From Culturomica sp. (lineage in GTDB: Bacteria; Bacteroidota; Bacteroidia; Bacteroidales; Marinifilaceae), in contig JAISHE010000028.1 of the NCBI GenBank assembly GCA_031262745.1, positions 1 to 49,852 on the forward strand: a stretch of 49,852 nucleotides of DNA, given 5' to 3'. Shown here in pieces: positions 17,108 through 24,902 of the stretch. The notes under the pieces were generated by a model, which saw only the letters and a list, made by a program, of their open reading frames with translations, was not told where the DNA came from and made no database searches. Made by a program: the position numbers and the translations under genes. The stretch's first letter is position 1, and the number at the start of each line of letters is the position of its first letter.

Positions 17108-19696
17108 ATGAAATCAAGACTTATATTTCTATTTGTTGTACTACTGTTTGCAGCTTGTGATAAACCTTCTTATAAGGATAATTCCTTGTCGCCTGACAGG
17201 CGTGCCGACTTGCTTTTGGAGCAATTGACGTTGGAAGAAAAGGTGTCGCTTATGTTGGATGTTTCAAAACCGGTGGAACGTTTGGGTGTGCTGCCCTACA
17301 ATTGGTGGAACGAAGCTTTGCACGGAGTGGCACGTTCCGGTTTGGCTACCGTATTCCCGCAGCCTATAGGTATGGCTGCTTCTTTTTCGCCCGAAACGGT
17401 TTATGAAGTGTTCGATGCGGTTTCGGATGAAGCAAGGGCAAAAAACAGCGACTATGTTGCTCGCGGAAGTTATGAACGCTATCAGGGATTGACGATGTGG
17501 ACGCCTACGGTGAATATCTATCGTGATCCGCGTTGGGGCAGAGGAATAGAAACCTATGGAGAAGATCCGTATTTGACAAGTCGTATGGGAGTTATGGTGG
17601 TGGAAGGTTTGCAAGGCGGCAACGACGGTAAATACGACAAACTGCATGCTTGCGCCAAGCATTTCGCCGTGCATTCCGGTCCCGAATGGAACAGACATTC
17701 ATTCAACGCCGAAAACATTAAACCTCGTGATTTGTGGGAAACCTACCTGCCGCCCTTTAAAGCATTGGTGCAGGAAGCGGGAGTTAAAGAAGTTATGTGT
17801 GCCTACAACAGTTTTGAGGGTCAACCCTGTTGCGGCAGCGATCAGTTGCTCATACAAATACTGCGTAATAATTGGGGATTTGACGGTATTGTGCTTTCCG
17901 ATTGTGGTGCTATTTCCGATTTCTTTAATAAATACGGACACCACACATCTCCCGATGCCGAATCGGCTTCGGCTGTTGCCGTGAAAGCCGGTACCGACCT
18001 GAATTGCGGTTCGAGCTACAAGGCATTGGTAGAATCCGTAAAGAAAGGATTGATTTCGGAAGAAGAGTTGAACGTTTCTGTGAAACGCTTGCTCAAAGCT
18101 CGTTTTGAACTTGGTGAAATGGATGATCCCAAGGACGTTTCTTGGACAAAAATACCTTTATCTGTGGTTGCTTCGGCAGCTCATGATTCATTAGCTCTTA
18201 AAGCAGCACGCGAATCTATGGTGTTGCTTATGAACAAAAATAACGCATTGCCTTTGAAACGTGGCGGATTAACGGTTGCCGTGATGGGACCCAATGCCGA
18301 CGATGCCGTGATGCAATGGGGCAACTACAACGGTCAGCCGCCCTACACGGTTACTATTCTGGACGGCATTAAAGCCTCTCTCGGGGCAAATGACAAACTG
18401 ATTTACGAACAGGGTTGTGGATTGGTGGAAAGAACGCTGCTGAAAAGCGTTTTTGATTTGTGTAAAACTGCTGAGGGCAAAGGTTTCTCTGCCGAATATT
18501 GGAACAATGTAAAACGCGAAGGCAAACCGGTTACCACCGTCCAAGTTGCTAATCCCTTTAATTTCTCCACATCGGGTGCAACGGTGTTTGCTCCGGGCGT
18601 AAATCTCACCGATTTCTCCGCAACCTACACCTCCGTTTTCACACCCATAGAAAGCGGAGAAGTGATTTTTGAAATACGTGCCTACGGTTCGGGTCGCTTG
18701 CGTGTGAACGGAGAAGAAGTTAAATCATTTGTCAACATGCACGGTTCACGAGGTGTTGCCTACAGTCTAAATGTGAAAGCAGGTGAAAAATATGATATAG
18801 AACTTGACTTTGAATACCTTCGTAGCGATGCTCAACTATCTTTCGACCTCGGATTTAAGAAAAATGTAGACATCAGGCAATCCGTGGCACGAGTGGCAAA
18901 AGCAGATGTGGTTGTATTTGTGGGCGGCATCTCTCCGAGCCTCGAAGGCGAAGAAATGGGAGTGAACCTACCCGGTTTCAAAGGAGGTGACCGCACGGAT
19001 ATTGAACTGCCGGCTGTTCAGCGTGAACTAATAACGGCTTTGCGCAAAGCGGGCAAAAAAGTGGTGTTAGTCAACTGTTCCGGTTCTCCCATTGGTTTGG
19101 AACCCGAAACCAAAACCTGCGATGCCATCCTGCAAGCGTGGTATCCGGGGCAAGCCGGCGGTAAAGCCGTTGCGGAAGTTTTGTTCGGCGACTACAACCC
19201 TTCCGGAAAATTGCCGGTAACCTTTTATAAAAACGTATCCCAACTTCCGGACTTTGAAGATTATAATATGACGGGACGCACCTATCGTTATATGGCTCAA
19301 CAACCTCTTTTCCCGTTTGGCTACGGACTTAGTTACACGACATTTGAATACGGTCGAATAGCAATGGATAAAAATGAAATCTCTGTCGGAGAACCATTGA
19401 AATTGAGTGTCGACGTAACAAACACAGGTAGCACTGACGGTGCGGAAGTTGTGCAGGTGTACCTCAGAAAACAGGGCGACACCGACGGACCGCTAAAAAC
19501 ACTGCGTGCTTTTAAACGTGTTAATGTCCCCGCCGGAACAACGGTGAAAGTCGACCTGCGTTTGGATGAAAAAGAATTGGAATGGTGGAACGAAACCGCT
19601 CAGGAAATGAAAATAACCGCCGGCACATACGAACTAATGCTTGGCAGCAGTTCCCAATCATCCGATTTGCAAACAACAACCTTTGCGATAAAATAA
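17108..19696 (+). CDS. Glycoside hydrolase family 3 (beta-xylosidase/beta-glucosidase type) with PA14 insertion, lipoprotein
   Basis: It releases terminal beta-linked sugars from oligosaccharides. The lipoprotein signal MKSRLIFLFVVLLFAAC is followed by the GH3 N-terminal barrel: YNWWNEALHGVARSG, then MWTPTVNIYRDPRWGRGIET, HFAVHSGPE and the nucleophile motif VLSDCGA with Asp265. The GH3 C-terminal domain is split by a PA14 sugar-binding domain (residues about 455-590). It resumes with EGEEMG, which carries the likely acid/base region, and ends in a fibronectin-III-like domain. Length is 862 residues. HGVARSGLATVFPQPIGMA favours the xylosidase-like subgroup, but substrate cannot be fixed by eye. 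It probably belongs to the same utilisation locus as GH105 and the HTCS. Confidence 0.92.
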   Translation: MKSRLIFLFVVLLFAACDKPSYKDNSLSPDRRADLLLEQLTLEEKVSLMLDVSKPVERLGVLPYNWWNEALHGVARSGLATVFPQPIGMAASFSPETVYEVFDAVSDEARAKNSDYVARGSYERYQGLTMWTPTVNIYRDPRWGRGIETYGEDPYLTSRMGVMVVEGLQGGNDGKYDKLHACAKHFAVHSGPEWNRHSFNAENIKPRDLWETYLPPFKALVQEAGVKEVMCAYNSFEGQPCCGSDQLLIQILRNNWGFDGIVLSDCGAISDFFNKYGHHTSPDAESASAVAVKAGTDLNCGSSYKALVESVKKGLISEEELNVSVKRLLKARFELGEMDDPKDVSWTKIPLSVVASAAHDSLALKAARESMVLLMNKNNALPLKRGGLTVAVMGPNADDAVMQWGNYNGQPPYTVTILDGIKASLGANDKLIYEQGCGLVERTLLKSVFDLCKTAEGKGFSAEYWNNVKREGKPVTTVQVANPFNFSTSGATVFAPGVNLTDFSATYTSVFTPIESGEVIFEIRAYGSGRLRVNGEEVKSFVNMHGSRGVAYSLNVKAGEKYDIELDFEYLRSDAQLSFDLGFKKNVDIRQSVARVAKADVVVFVGGISPSLEGEEMGVNLPGFKGGDRTDIELPAVQRELITALRKAGKKVVLVNCSGSPIGLEPETKTCDAILQAWYPGQAGGKAVAEVLFGDYNPSGKLPVTFYKNVSQLPDFEDYNMTGRTYRYMAQQPLFPFGYGLSYTTFEYGRIAMDKNEISVGEPLKLSVDVTNTGSTDGAEVVQVYLRKQGDTDGPLKTLRAFKRVNVPAGTTVKVDLRLDEKELEWWNETAQEMKITAGTYELMLGSSSQSSDLQTTTFAIK

Positions 19697-19705
19697 ACGG
19701 TTAAT

Positions 19706-19746
19706 TTGCCTGTTTTGGCGTATGCATCCTACGTCAAAACAGGCAA
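19706..19746 (+). terminator. Strong stem-loop after the GH3 gene
   Basis: A 17-bp stem, TTGCCTGTTTTG at 19706-19717 with complement at 19735-19746 plus five inner pairs with one G-T, closes a 7-nt loop 10 nt after the stop codon. There is no T-run, but strength and position point to transcription termination. Confidence 0.65.
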
Positions 19747-19826
19747 TACTCGCCACTACATGGGGGAATTGCATGACTGCGAACCTGCTTTCTAAGGGTT
19801 TATACATCAAAAAAAGGACTTTTTAT

Positions 19827-19910
19827 AGCAAGTTTAATGCTTTTTTGGTGGAGTTTAAAGTCGACTCTTTTTTGTCTAAACCCGACTCTTTTTGCTTTAA
19901 AGTTTCTATA
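19827..19910 (+). repeat. Array with 21-nt period (array A, short copy, 4 units)
   Basis: Units at 19827-19847, 19848-19868, 19869-19889 and 19890-19910 carry variants of GTTTAAAGTCGACTCT. The segment 19814-19860 matches the minus strand of 37147-37192 with only about two mismatches, so this is a shortened, inverted relative of the 36970-37179 array. One frame gives heptad-like peptides (FNAFLVE, FKVDSFL), but there is no plausible gene. Confidence 0.6.
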
Positions 19911-19924
19911 TTGAAGGTAGCATG

Positions 19925-19966
19925 CCCCATTGTTGTTTGTCCCGACAATGGGTTGCAACCCATTGT
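19925..19966. repeat. 22-bp perfect palindrome with an alternative pairing arm
   Basis: 19945-19966 is exactly self-complementary (ACAATGGGTT and its complement, separated by GC). A further CCCATTGT at 19925-19932 can pair with ACAATGGG at 19945-19952, so two mutually exclusive hairpins are possible. It is followed by the dispersed CCTACGGAACTGCTC motif at about 19981. Confidence 0.55.
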
Positions 19967-20013
19967 TAATTGCGACGCCTCCTACGGAACTGCTCTTATG
20001 TGAAACGAATCAC

Positions 20014-20082
20014 TCGGAATATGTAAAGTGAAAACCTCCAAATATGTAAAGTGAAAGTCTCGGAATATGTAAAATAAAGCAT
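20014..20082 (+). promoter_or_regulatory. Three 23-bp direct repeats upstream of the first DUF4143 ATPase
   Basis: Copies at 20014-20036, 20037-20059 and 20060-20082 share AATATGTAAA and then GTGAAA (ATAAAG in the third). They are exactly contiguous and end one base before the -7 box, so they cover the region where an activator or repressor would bind. They may be operator repeats or iteron-like sites. Confidence 0.5.
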
Positions 20083-20090
20083 TACCTTTG
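20083..20090 (+). promoter_or_regulatory. -7 box of the first DUF4143 ATPase
   Basis: TACCTTTG fits the consensus. A start about 7 nt downstream falls at 20096-20100, almost on the ATG at 20099. The message would be leaderless, or translation begins at the second Met (20114). Confidence 0.5.
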
Positions 20091-20098
20091 CGGAAACA

Positions 20099-21367
20099 AT
20101 GAATGATACAACTATGGCATATCTTCCGAGAATAACCGATGTAGAACTGGAGCGCAAGCTCTCTTCTTCGGGTGCGGTGCTTATACGTGGACCGAAAGCG
20201 TGTGGCAAAACAGAATCTGCAACACAGTTTGCCCACAGTATTTTGCAGATGGATCAAGATCCGCAAGTACCTGCGTTGATGGGCGTGGATCCGAAGCGTC
20301 TTTTGCTGGGTGAAACTCCGCGCCTCATAGATGAATGGCAAGTTCAGCCCGAAATTTGGAACTACGTCCGCCATGAAGTTGACTACCGCAAACAGGAAGC
20401 GCAGTTCATACTTACCGGTTCGGCAACGCCCGAAAAGAAAAATAAATCGGAAGCAGAGACTAAGATGCACTCCGGAGCAGGGCGATTTACCAAACTTGAT
20501 ATGCGCACCATGTCGTGGCAGGAGTTGGGATTTTCAACCGGTAAGATTAGTCTTGAAAAGCTATTCAACGGTGAAAAGATAAATATTATTGACACGTCGA
20601 TGGATATAGAACAAATCGTTGAACGTATCATAATCGGAGGTTTCCCTGCGTTAATAGGCAAAAAACTACAGGCGGCAATGGATTTAAACAGGGCTTACGT
20701 TGATTTGTTGGCTGAAGTTGATATTAGTCGCGTTCCCGAAATTAAGCGCGACCCGATAAAGGTTCGTGCCTTGTTGCGCTCATTGGCTCGAAATACGGCT
20801 ACGCTTGCCGAAATCAAAACATTCGAAGCCGACACAGGTATTTCACGCCCTACTGTCTATGATTACCTTAGTGCGCTTGAACGCTTGATGATAGTAGAAG
20901 ACCAACCGGCATGGGATGCCCATCTGCGCTCATCCGCTTCTTTGCGAAAAACTCCCAAACGGCACTTTACCGATGTCTGTTTGGCTGTGGCGGCACTCGG
21001 TGCAACAAAAGAGTCCCTGCTTGCCGATATGAAATATACGGGATTCCTTTTTGAATCACTGGCTATACACGAATTAAGAGTTTACGGACAAGCCATCGAT
21101 GCAAAGGTATATCACTACCACGACTCGAATAATTTAGAAGTCGATGCCATTGTTCAAAAATATAACGGCGATTGGAGCGCATTCGAGATAAAGTTAGGTA
21201 TCGGGCAAATCGACGAAGCGGCAGCAAATCTGCTCAAACTCGCATCTGTGGTGGATGCGAGTAAATCATCTGCTCCGAAATCACTCAACATCATCACCGG
21301 CACGGGCATCAGTTACACCCGCACCGACGGAATAAATGTTATTTCGCTTGCTTCGTTGGGGATTTAA
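20099..21367 (+). CDS. AAA ATPase with DUF4143 domain (copy 1)
   Basis: Walker A reads GPKACGKTESA near residue 32. A Walker B-like segment LIDEWQ follows, then a sensor-like FILTGSATP. A winged-helix-like middle contains GISRPTVYDYLSALERL. The C-terminal DUF4143 domain contains a PD-(D/E)XK-like core (LEVDAIVQ ... WSAFEIKLG). Length is 422 residues. The family is widespread in Bacteroidota and archaea with no settled function; nuclease or transposition-related activity is only a guess. It differs clearly from the two other copies here. Triplicated 23-bp repeats lie at its 5' side, and repeat R plus a 21-nt array follow its stop, so it sits in a repeat-rich accessory island. Confidence 0.85.
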   Translation: MNDTTMAYLPRITDVELERKLSSSGAVLIRGPKACGKTESATQFAHSILQMDQDPQVPALMGVDPKRLLLGETPRLIDEWQVQPEIWNYVRHEVDYRKQEAQFILTGSATPEKKNKSEAETKMHSGAGRFTKLDMRTMSWQELGFSTGKISLEKLFNGEKINIIDTSMDIEQIVERIIIGGFPALIGKKLQAAMDLNRAYVDLLAEVDISRVPEIKRDPIKVRALLRSLARNTATLAEIKTFEADTGISRPTVYDYLSALERLMIVEDQPAWDAHLRSSASLRKTPKRHFTDVCLAVAALGATKESLLADMKYTGFLFESLAIHELRVYGQAIDAKVYHYHDSNNLEVDAIVQKYNGDWSAFEIKLGIGQIDEAAANLLKLASVVDASKSSAPKSLNIITGTGISYTRTDGINVISLASLGI

Positions 21368-21394
21368 TATATCGTTATCATAAAACAAAACTCC

Positions 21395-21452
21395 CTCGCC
21401 TGAAAGGCGATATTTGCATAACCGCAGTGTCAAGCAAAGCGTTGCCTACGGA
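21395..21452 (+). repeat. Dispersed stem-loop repeat R, copy 3
   Basis: It starts 28 nt after the ATPase stop with TCGCC-TGAAA-GGCGA (21396-21410) and ends in GCCTACGGAG. It aligns with 561-615 and with the minus strand of 853-911. Like copy 1 it leads straight into an array with 21-nt period. Confidence 0.6.
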
Positions 21453-21460
21453 GTTACCTC

Positions 21461-21700
21461 GCTGTCCTCAGCGAGTCCCTCACTGTCTTCAGCGAGTCTT
21501 TCGCTGTCCTAAGCGAGCCTTTCACTGTCCTCAGCGAGTCTTTCGCTGTCTTCAGCGAGACTTTCGCTGTCTTAAGCGAGACTCTCGCTGTCTTAAGCGA
21601 GCCTTTCGCTGTCTTAAGCGAGACTCTCACTGTCTTAAGCGAGTCTCTCACTGTCCTAAGCGAGCCTCTCACTGTCCTCAGTGAGCGACTCGCTGTCTTA
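21461..21700. repeat. Tandem array with 21-nt period (array B, 11 units plus 9 nt) reaching into the FISUMP stop codon
   Basis: Eleven exact 21-nt units begin at 21461 and every 21 nt to 21671, and a partial unit covers 21692-21700. Several units join to give the 13-nt palindrome GCGAGACTCTCGC, spaced by TGTCTTAA, so the array can form a row of hairpins. Both strands have open frames of about 70-85 codons made only of heptads (for example SLKTARV on minus, CLKRDSR on plus). This follows from a period divisible by three; there is no start signal and no domain. The last TTA of the partial unit is the stop codon of the minus-strand FISUMP gene. Confidence 0.85.
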
Positions 21701-24481
21701 ATTTAGCAAACAACGGACGGACATGCCGATCGACTTATGGCGGATATTACGGTAGGTTGAAGACGAACTAACGTACAGAGCCCGGTCCCACGCACTGGAA
21801 GAATCATACTCTGATGACGACCACCATAATCCGTACGTACCAAAGTAGCTACCCCAAATACCACCCGGAAGACCGCTCCACCCGGTACTGTTAGTTCCAT
21901 TCATTGTTTCACTCTTTAACTTTGAACCGTAACCCGAGTCGCGACTCCAATGATCTCCGCTGCTATTTACCGAATTCTCAGGCATCCCAATAGATCTCTC
22001 CAAAGTCTTAAAATCCCCATCGCTCGGAACATGCCAACCGTCAGGACATATACCCTGAACATGATCACTACCGTCAGTAGCGTATTTTATATCGGTTGTA
22101 TTTTCTCCATAAACAGTTTCCCACCAATTATAAAGTCCTCCGTAAGTATCACAATTACTTTCATTATTATCATAGCATGTCCTTTGAATACCCGCAGTAT
22201 TTTGTGTACTTGTCCCTCCATTTACACACTCGCCTATATTCATATTCTTTGCCATCCAACACTGCTCGCCGATTTCTACTGTGGGATAAGATTGACCATC
22301 GCGAGAATCTTTAAAACAATCGCCACACTTAGCAAATGATTTGTTGAGATTTGTTACGTTAACACTCAAATCGGCTGTGCTCACACAACCTGCTACTGCC
22401 ACTTCACATTCCACAGTTACGGTGCCTTCCGTTCCATCCGTGAAATCACTGTAAGAAGTCGTGTACTTTGCCCCTGTTTTTGTGCCCGTTTGAGTTATCC
22501 ACGTGAAAGTAGGTGTGCTTGAAGTGTAAGGGACACTTGCCGTTACTGTTGAGGTAATACCGCAATTAAGCGTTGCGCTCGCCGAACTAAGCGAAATAGT
22601 AAGATTAGGTACAGTTGTTGAAACCTCAGTCGTTGTAGCTTCGCCCAAAGTCGTGATAGCTTTGCGTTTGAATTTGAATATCCGGCTCGCTTCGGTGAAA
22701 CTTGCCGGTACATAAGTCAACGATTCCGAAACAGCATCCGGAACTAATTCCCAAGCAGCCGACCCTTTCTGCACATACCAAACGTAGGTTATCCTCATGT
22801 TCATTGCCACGCCGTTCCACGTTAGGCTTCCATTTACGCTATCCCTAACATTAATCCCATTCGTACAGCCTGTCGAAACTTTAATTATGCCCGCATCAAC
22901 TGCCACGCTTCCGCCAAACGTATGCACGGCTCTAAAACCCATTGTGCTGTCCCTTTTGTCTGTAACGGTGCTGTGGGTTCTGTCCGAAATTCTCAACTCA
23001 TCCGTGTTTGCAGTTGCAAAACTGCCGCCCTTAACAATAAACGAAGACATTGCATTGGGCCAAATACTCGTGGAAATATCGGAAGTTGCGGCAGCCGTGA
23101 GTTCACCGTTTCCGTGAGAATCATAAATGTTGGAAGTGTTGAAATAGCTTCCGGCATCAACGGAATAGCAAATCTCCGCCACATTGCCGCTCATTTCCAT
23201 CAAACCCCAAAACGTCGCTCCCGCCTGCGCCTGCGTAGAACTCGAAGTGCCGAAACTCGCACTGCGAACAGGTCCGAAATCAGGATTATTATAGTTAACA
23301 TTAGTCGCCGCCGAATTCGGTTTCTCACTAAATGTGCCGAGGTTCAACAATCCTGTCTGTGCATTCAAACCGTTCAAACTGCTTGCCGAGTTCCAAACGT
23401 ACTCGCCTGCAACAACTTCCTGCGGATACGGCTTTCTGCAAGCCTTTTCATATTCCAACTCACTCATCGGACGCAAACAAGCCCAATCACAATAAACCAA
23501 CATATCAATAGGAGTGAGGTAATTACATGCTATGCACTGACCGTCGTCCTCTCCAAAATAAGGTGCTACGGGATTAAGATTGCAACCGAAAATCGCAGGC
23601 TGACTCGAAGTGTTGGAAAGCACACAAATACCATTGCGATAGCTTGGCTGTAACTTATCGCCGAAAACGTACTCACCGGCTTTTAATTCGTCAAGATTGT
23701 TGCCGATGCGTGCCTTTTGTTGAGCACGGGTGAGAGTGTTGAGGAAACCCACATATTGCTCCTGACTCACTTCATATTTCATGCAGTAGAAGCCCTTATA
23801 TCCTTTGGGGAAAGTAGCAGGTAAATTTCTCACCGCACCGACAGTGCCGGCAGTAACGGGATAAACACTCAACGCATCTTCGCTGTTCACGGCAATCGGT
23901 GCACCGATACTGTTGCCAAGACGATTAGGCGTTGCTCCGTCGCCAAGGTAATAACCGCCATAAGGGATGTAGACCATCTCTATTGCCTGAAACGAAATGA
24001 AAACGTTATTTTTATTGATATCCTGTTCGGTTACACTACTGAGATTCACCAACGGAACTTTGATAGTAAACGTTTGATTATTAACTTTTCCACCACCATT
24101 GCCGTCACGCATAAGGAACAAACCGCCCGCATTATTGGCATTGATGTTTCCCGCATCATAAGTGAAGCCCGGAGGCATTATATGACCTGTGGGTGAAAGC
24201 TTTAAATGATTCCATGCACCTTTGGCACCCTTGCTGTACTTACCAAAAACCCAAACAGCATCCCAGTTAAATTCATCTCTCCACGAATTGTCCCAAGATA
24301 ATGAGATTGAAATCACTACCGTGTCGCCGTTTACAACAACATCCGGTTTTGAATTAAATCTCACATTATTCCCAAAAACACCTGTGCTCAGCAGAATACA
24401 AGCACAAATTAAGATCTGCGAAAAAGGATTCTTCCCAAATCCTTTTCTCTTTTTTGTTTTTTCCACGTCCATTTTATACAT
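21698..24481 (-). CDS. Exported FGE-sulfatase-like / FISUMP-domain surface protein
   Basis: This 927-residue protein (919-927 depending on start) has a hydrophobic export segment at about residues 20-38 (ILICACILLSTGVFG). An N-terminal region (about 40-170) is typical of Bacteroidota SUMF1-like proteins. An FGE-sulfatase domain (about 170-515) runs from YIPYGGYYLGDG to DSTMGFRAVHTF. Ig-like regions rich in Ser/Thr follow (about 520-715), and a C-terminal Fib_succ_major (FISUMP) domain (about 725-927) contains GQSYPTVEIGEQCWMAKNM, CPDGWHVPSD, LWWSSSEYD and the end SVRCLLN. It is probably a cell-surface or secreted ligand-binding protein rather than a catalytic formylglycine enzyme. The gene is monocistronic, and its stop codon is provided by a tandem repeat. 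The second Met (24472) is an equally likely start. Confidence 0.85.
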   Translation of the reverse strand: MYKMDVEKTKKRKGFGKNPFSQILICACILLSTGVFGNNVRFNSKPDVVVNGDTVVISISLSWDNSWRDEFNWDAVWVFGKYSKGAKGAWNHLKLSPTGHIMPPGFTYDAGNINANNAGGLFLMRDGNGGGKVNNQTFTIKVPLVNLSSVTEQDINKNNVFISFQAIEMVYIPYGGYYLGDGATPNRLGNSIGAPIAVNSEDALSVYPVTAGTVGAVRNLPATFPKGYKGFYCMKYEVSQEQYVGFLNTLTRAQQKARIGNNLDELKAGEYVFGDKLQPSYRNGICVLSNTSSQPAIFGCNLNPVAPYFGEDDGQCIACNYLTPIDMLVYCDWACLRPMSELEYEKACRKPYPQEVVAGEYVWNSASSLNGLNAQTGLLNLGTFSEKPNSAATNVNYNNPDFGPVRSASFGTSSSTQAQAGATFWGLMEMSGNVAEICYSVDAGSYFNTSNIYDSHGNGELTAAATSDISTSIWPNAMSSFIVKGGSFATANTDELRISDRTHSTVTDKRDSTMGFRAVHTFGGSVAVDAGIIKVSTGCTNGINVRDSVNGSLTWNGVAMNMRITYVWYVQKGSAAWELVPDAVSESLTYVPASFTEASRIFKFKRKAITTLGEATTTEVSTTVPNLTISLSSASATLNCGITSTVTASVPYTSSTPTFTWITQTGTKTGAKYTTSYSDFTDGTEGTVTVECEVAVAGCVSTADLSVNVTNLNKSFAKCGDCFKDSRDGQSYPTVEIGEQCWMAKNMNIGECVNGGTSTQNTAGIQRTCYDNNESNCDTYGGLYNWWETVYGENTTDIKYATDGSDHVQGICPDGWHVPSDGDFKTLERSIGMPENSVNSSGDHWSRDSGYGSKLKSETMNGTNSTGWSGLPGGIWGSYFGTYGLWWSSSEYDSSSAWDRALYVSSSSTYRNIRHKSIGMSVRCLLN

Positions 24482-24800
24482 ACGTTAAGCGTTTGAATAT
24501 ATACCACTTTATTTTATTCAAAGCAATTGATTTTCCTGATTTTTGCAAAGAAATCATTGCGCCCCGCAATGTTAAACATTTTTTAATTATAAAACAAATT
24601 TCAAAATATGTTTATTCTTAATTTAACCATTCCGCCACCTACCGGCAGCGTTGCTTCTCAGCAACCGTCATTTTCCGTTACGCAAAAACGAATACCTTTC
24701 AATAAATATTGGTCTAATGGTCAAAACTGAGGATGAAATGACCTCAAAATCACTTAATGGTCAAAAACTTCTTCCGAACACTACTATGCATGCAACGCCC
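24482..24800. other. 319-nt stretch without a gene
   Basis: There is no credible coding sequence. It contains a small perfect hairpin ATTGCG-CCC-CGCAAT (24556-24570) and two copies of TAATGGTCAAAA about 40 nt apart (24714 and 24755). These flank a short TGAGG/CCTCA pairing. No consensus promoter for the FISUMP gene was recognised. Confidence 0.4.
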
Positions 24801-24899
24801 CTACGATGAAACCTATCTAAAAAATTAGCCCCCGCTACAAGTAAATGTAACGGGGGCTATTTTCTAACTTAATTAATTTCAGGCAGTTTTTAACCTTCC
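24801..24899. repeat. ~98-bp direct repeat, left copy (downstream of DUF4143 copy 2)
   Basis: This is almost identical to 26260-26356, with two single-base indels and a few changes near the end. It begins at CTACGATGAAACC, includes a whole terminator, and ends 3 nt before the ATPase stop codon. The right copy likewise ends 10 nt before the susD stop. The pair frames the ATPase gene exactly. Confidence 0.85.
24826..24859 (-). terminator. Terminator of DUF4143 copy 2 (duplicate of the susD terminator)
   Basis: TAGCCCCCG (24826-24834) pairs with CGGGGGCTA (24851-24859). On the minus strand a T-run follows directly, giving a textbook intrinsic terminator about 45-75 nt after the ATPase stop. Confidence 0.8.
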
Positions 24900-24902
24900 T
24901 TA

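Noticed and set aside
19722-20470. Plus-strand frame 19722-20003 and minus-strand frame 19982-20470
   Set aside because: Both cross palindromes and direct repeats, and the second is mostly antisense to the ATPase gene. No domains seen.
21427-21684. Heptad-coding frames on both strands of the tandem array
   Set aside because: Open frames follow automatically from a 21-nt period; no start context, and both strands are equally open.
21461-21700. CRISPR array
   Set aside because: Units are directly contiguous without unique spacers, the unit is only 21 nt, and no cas genes are present.
21698-24481. Active diversity-generating retroelement
   Set aside because: No reverse transcriptase, accessory gene or template repeat found in the window; kept only as a question in the findings.
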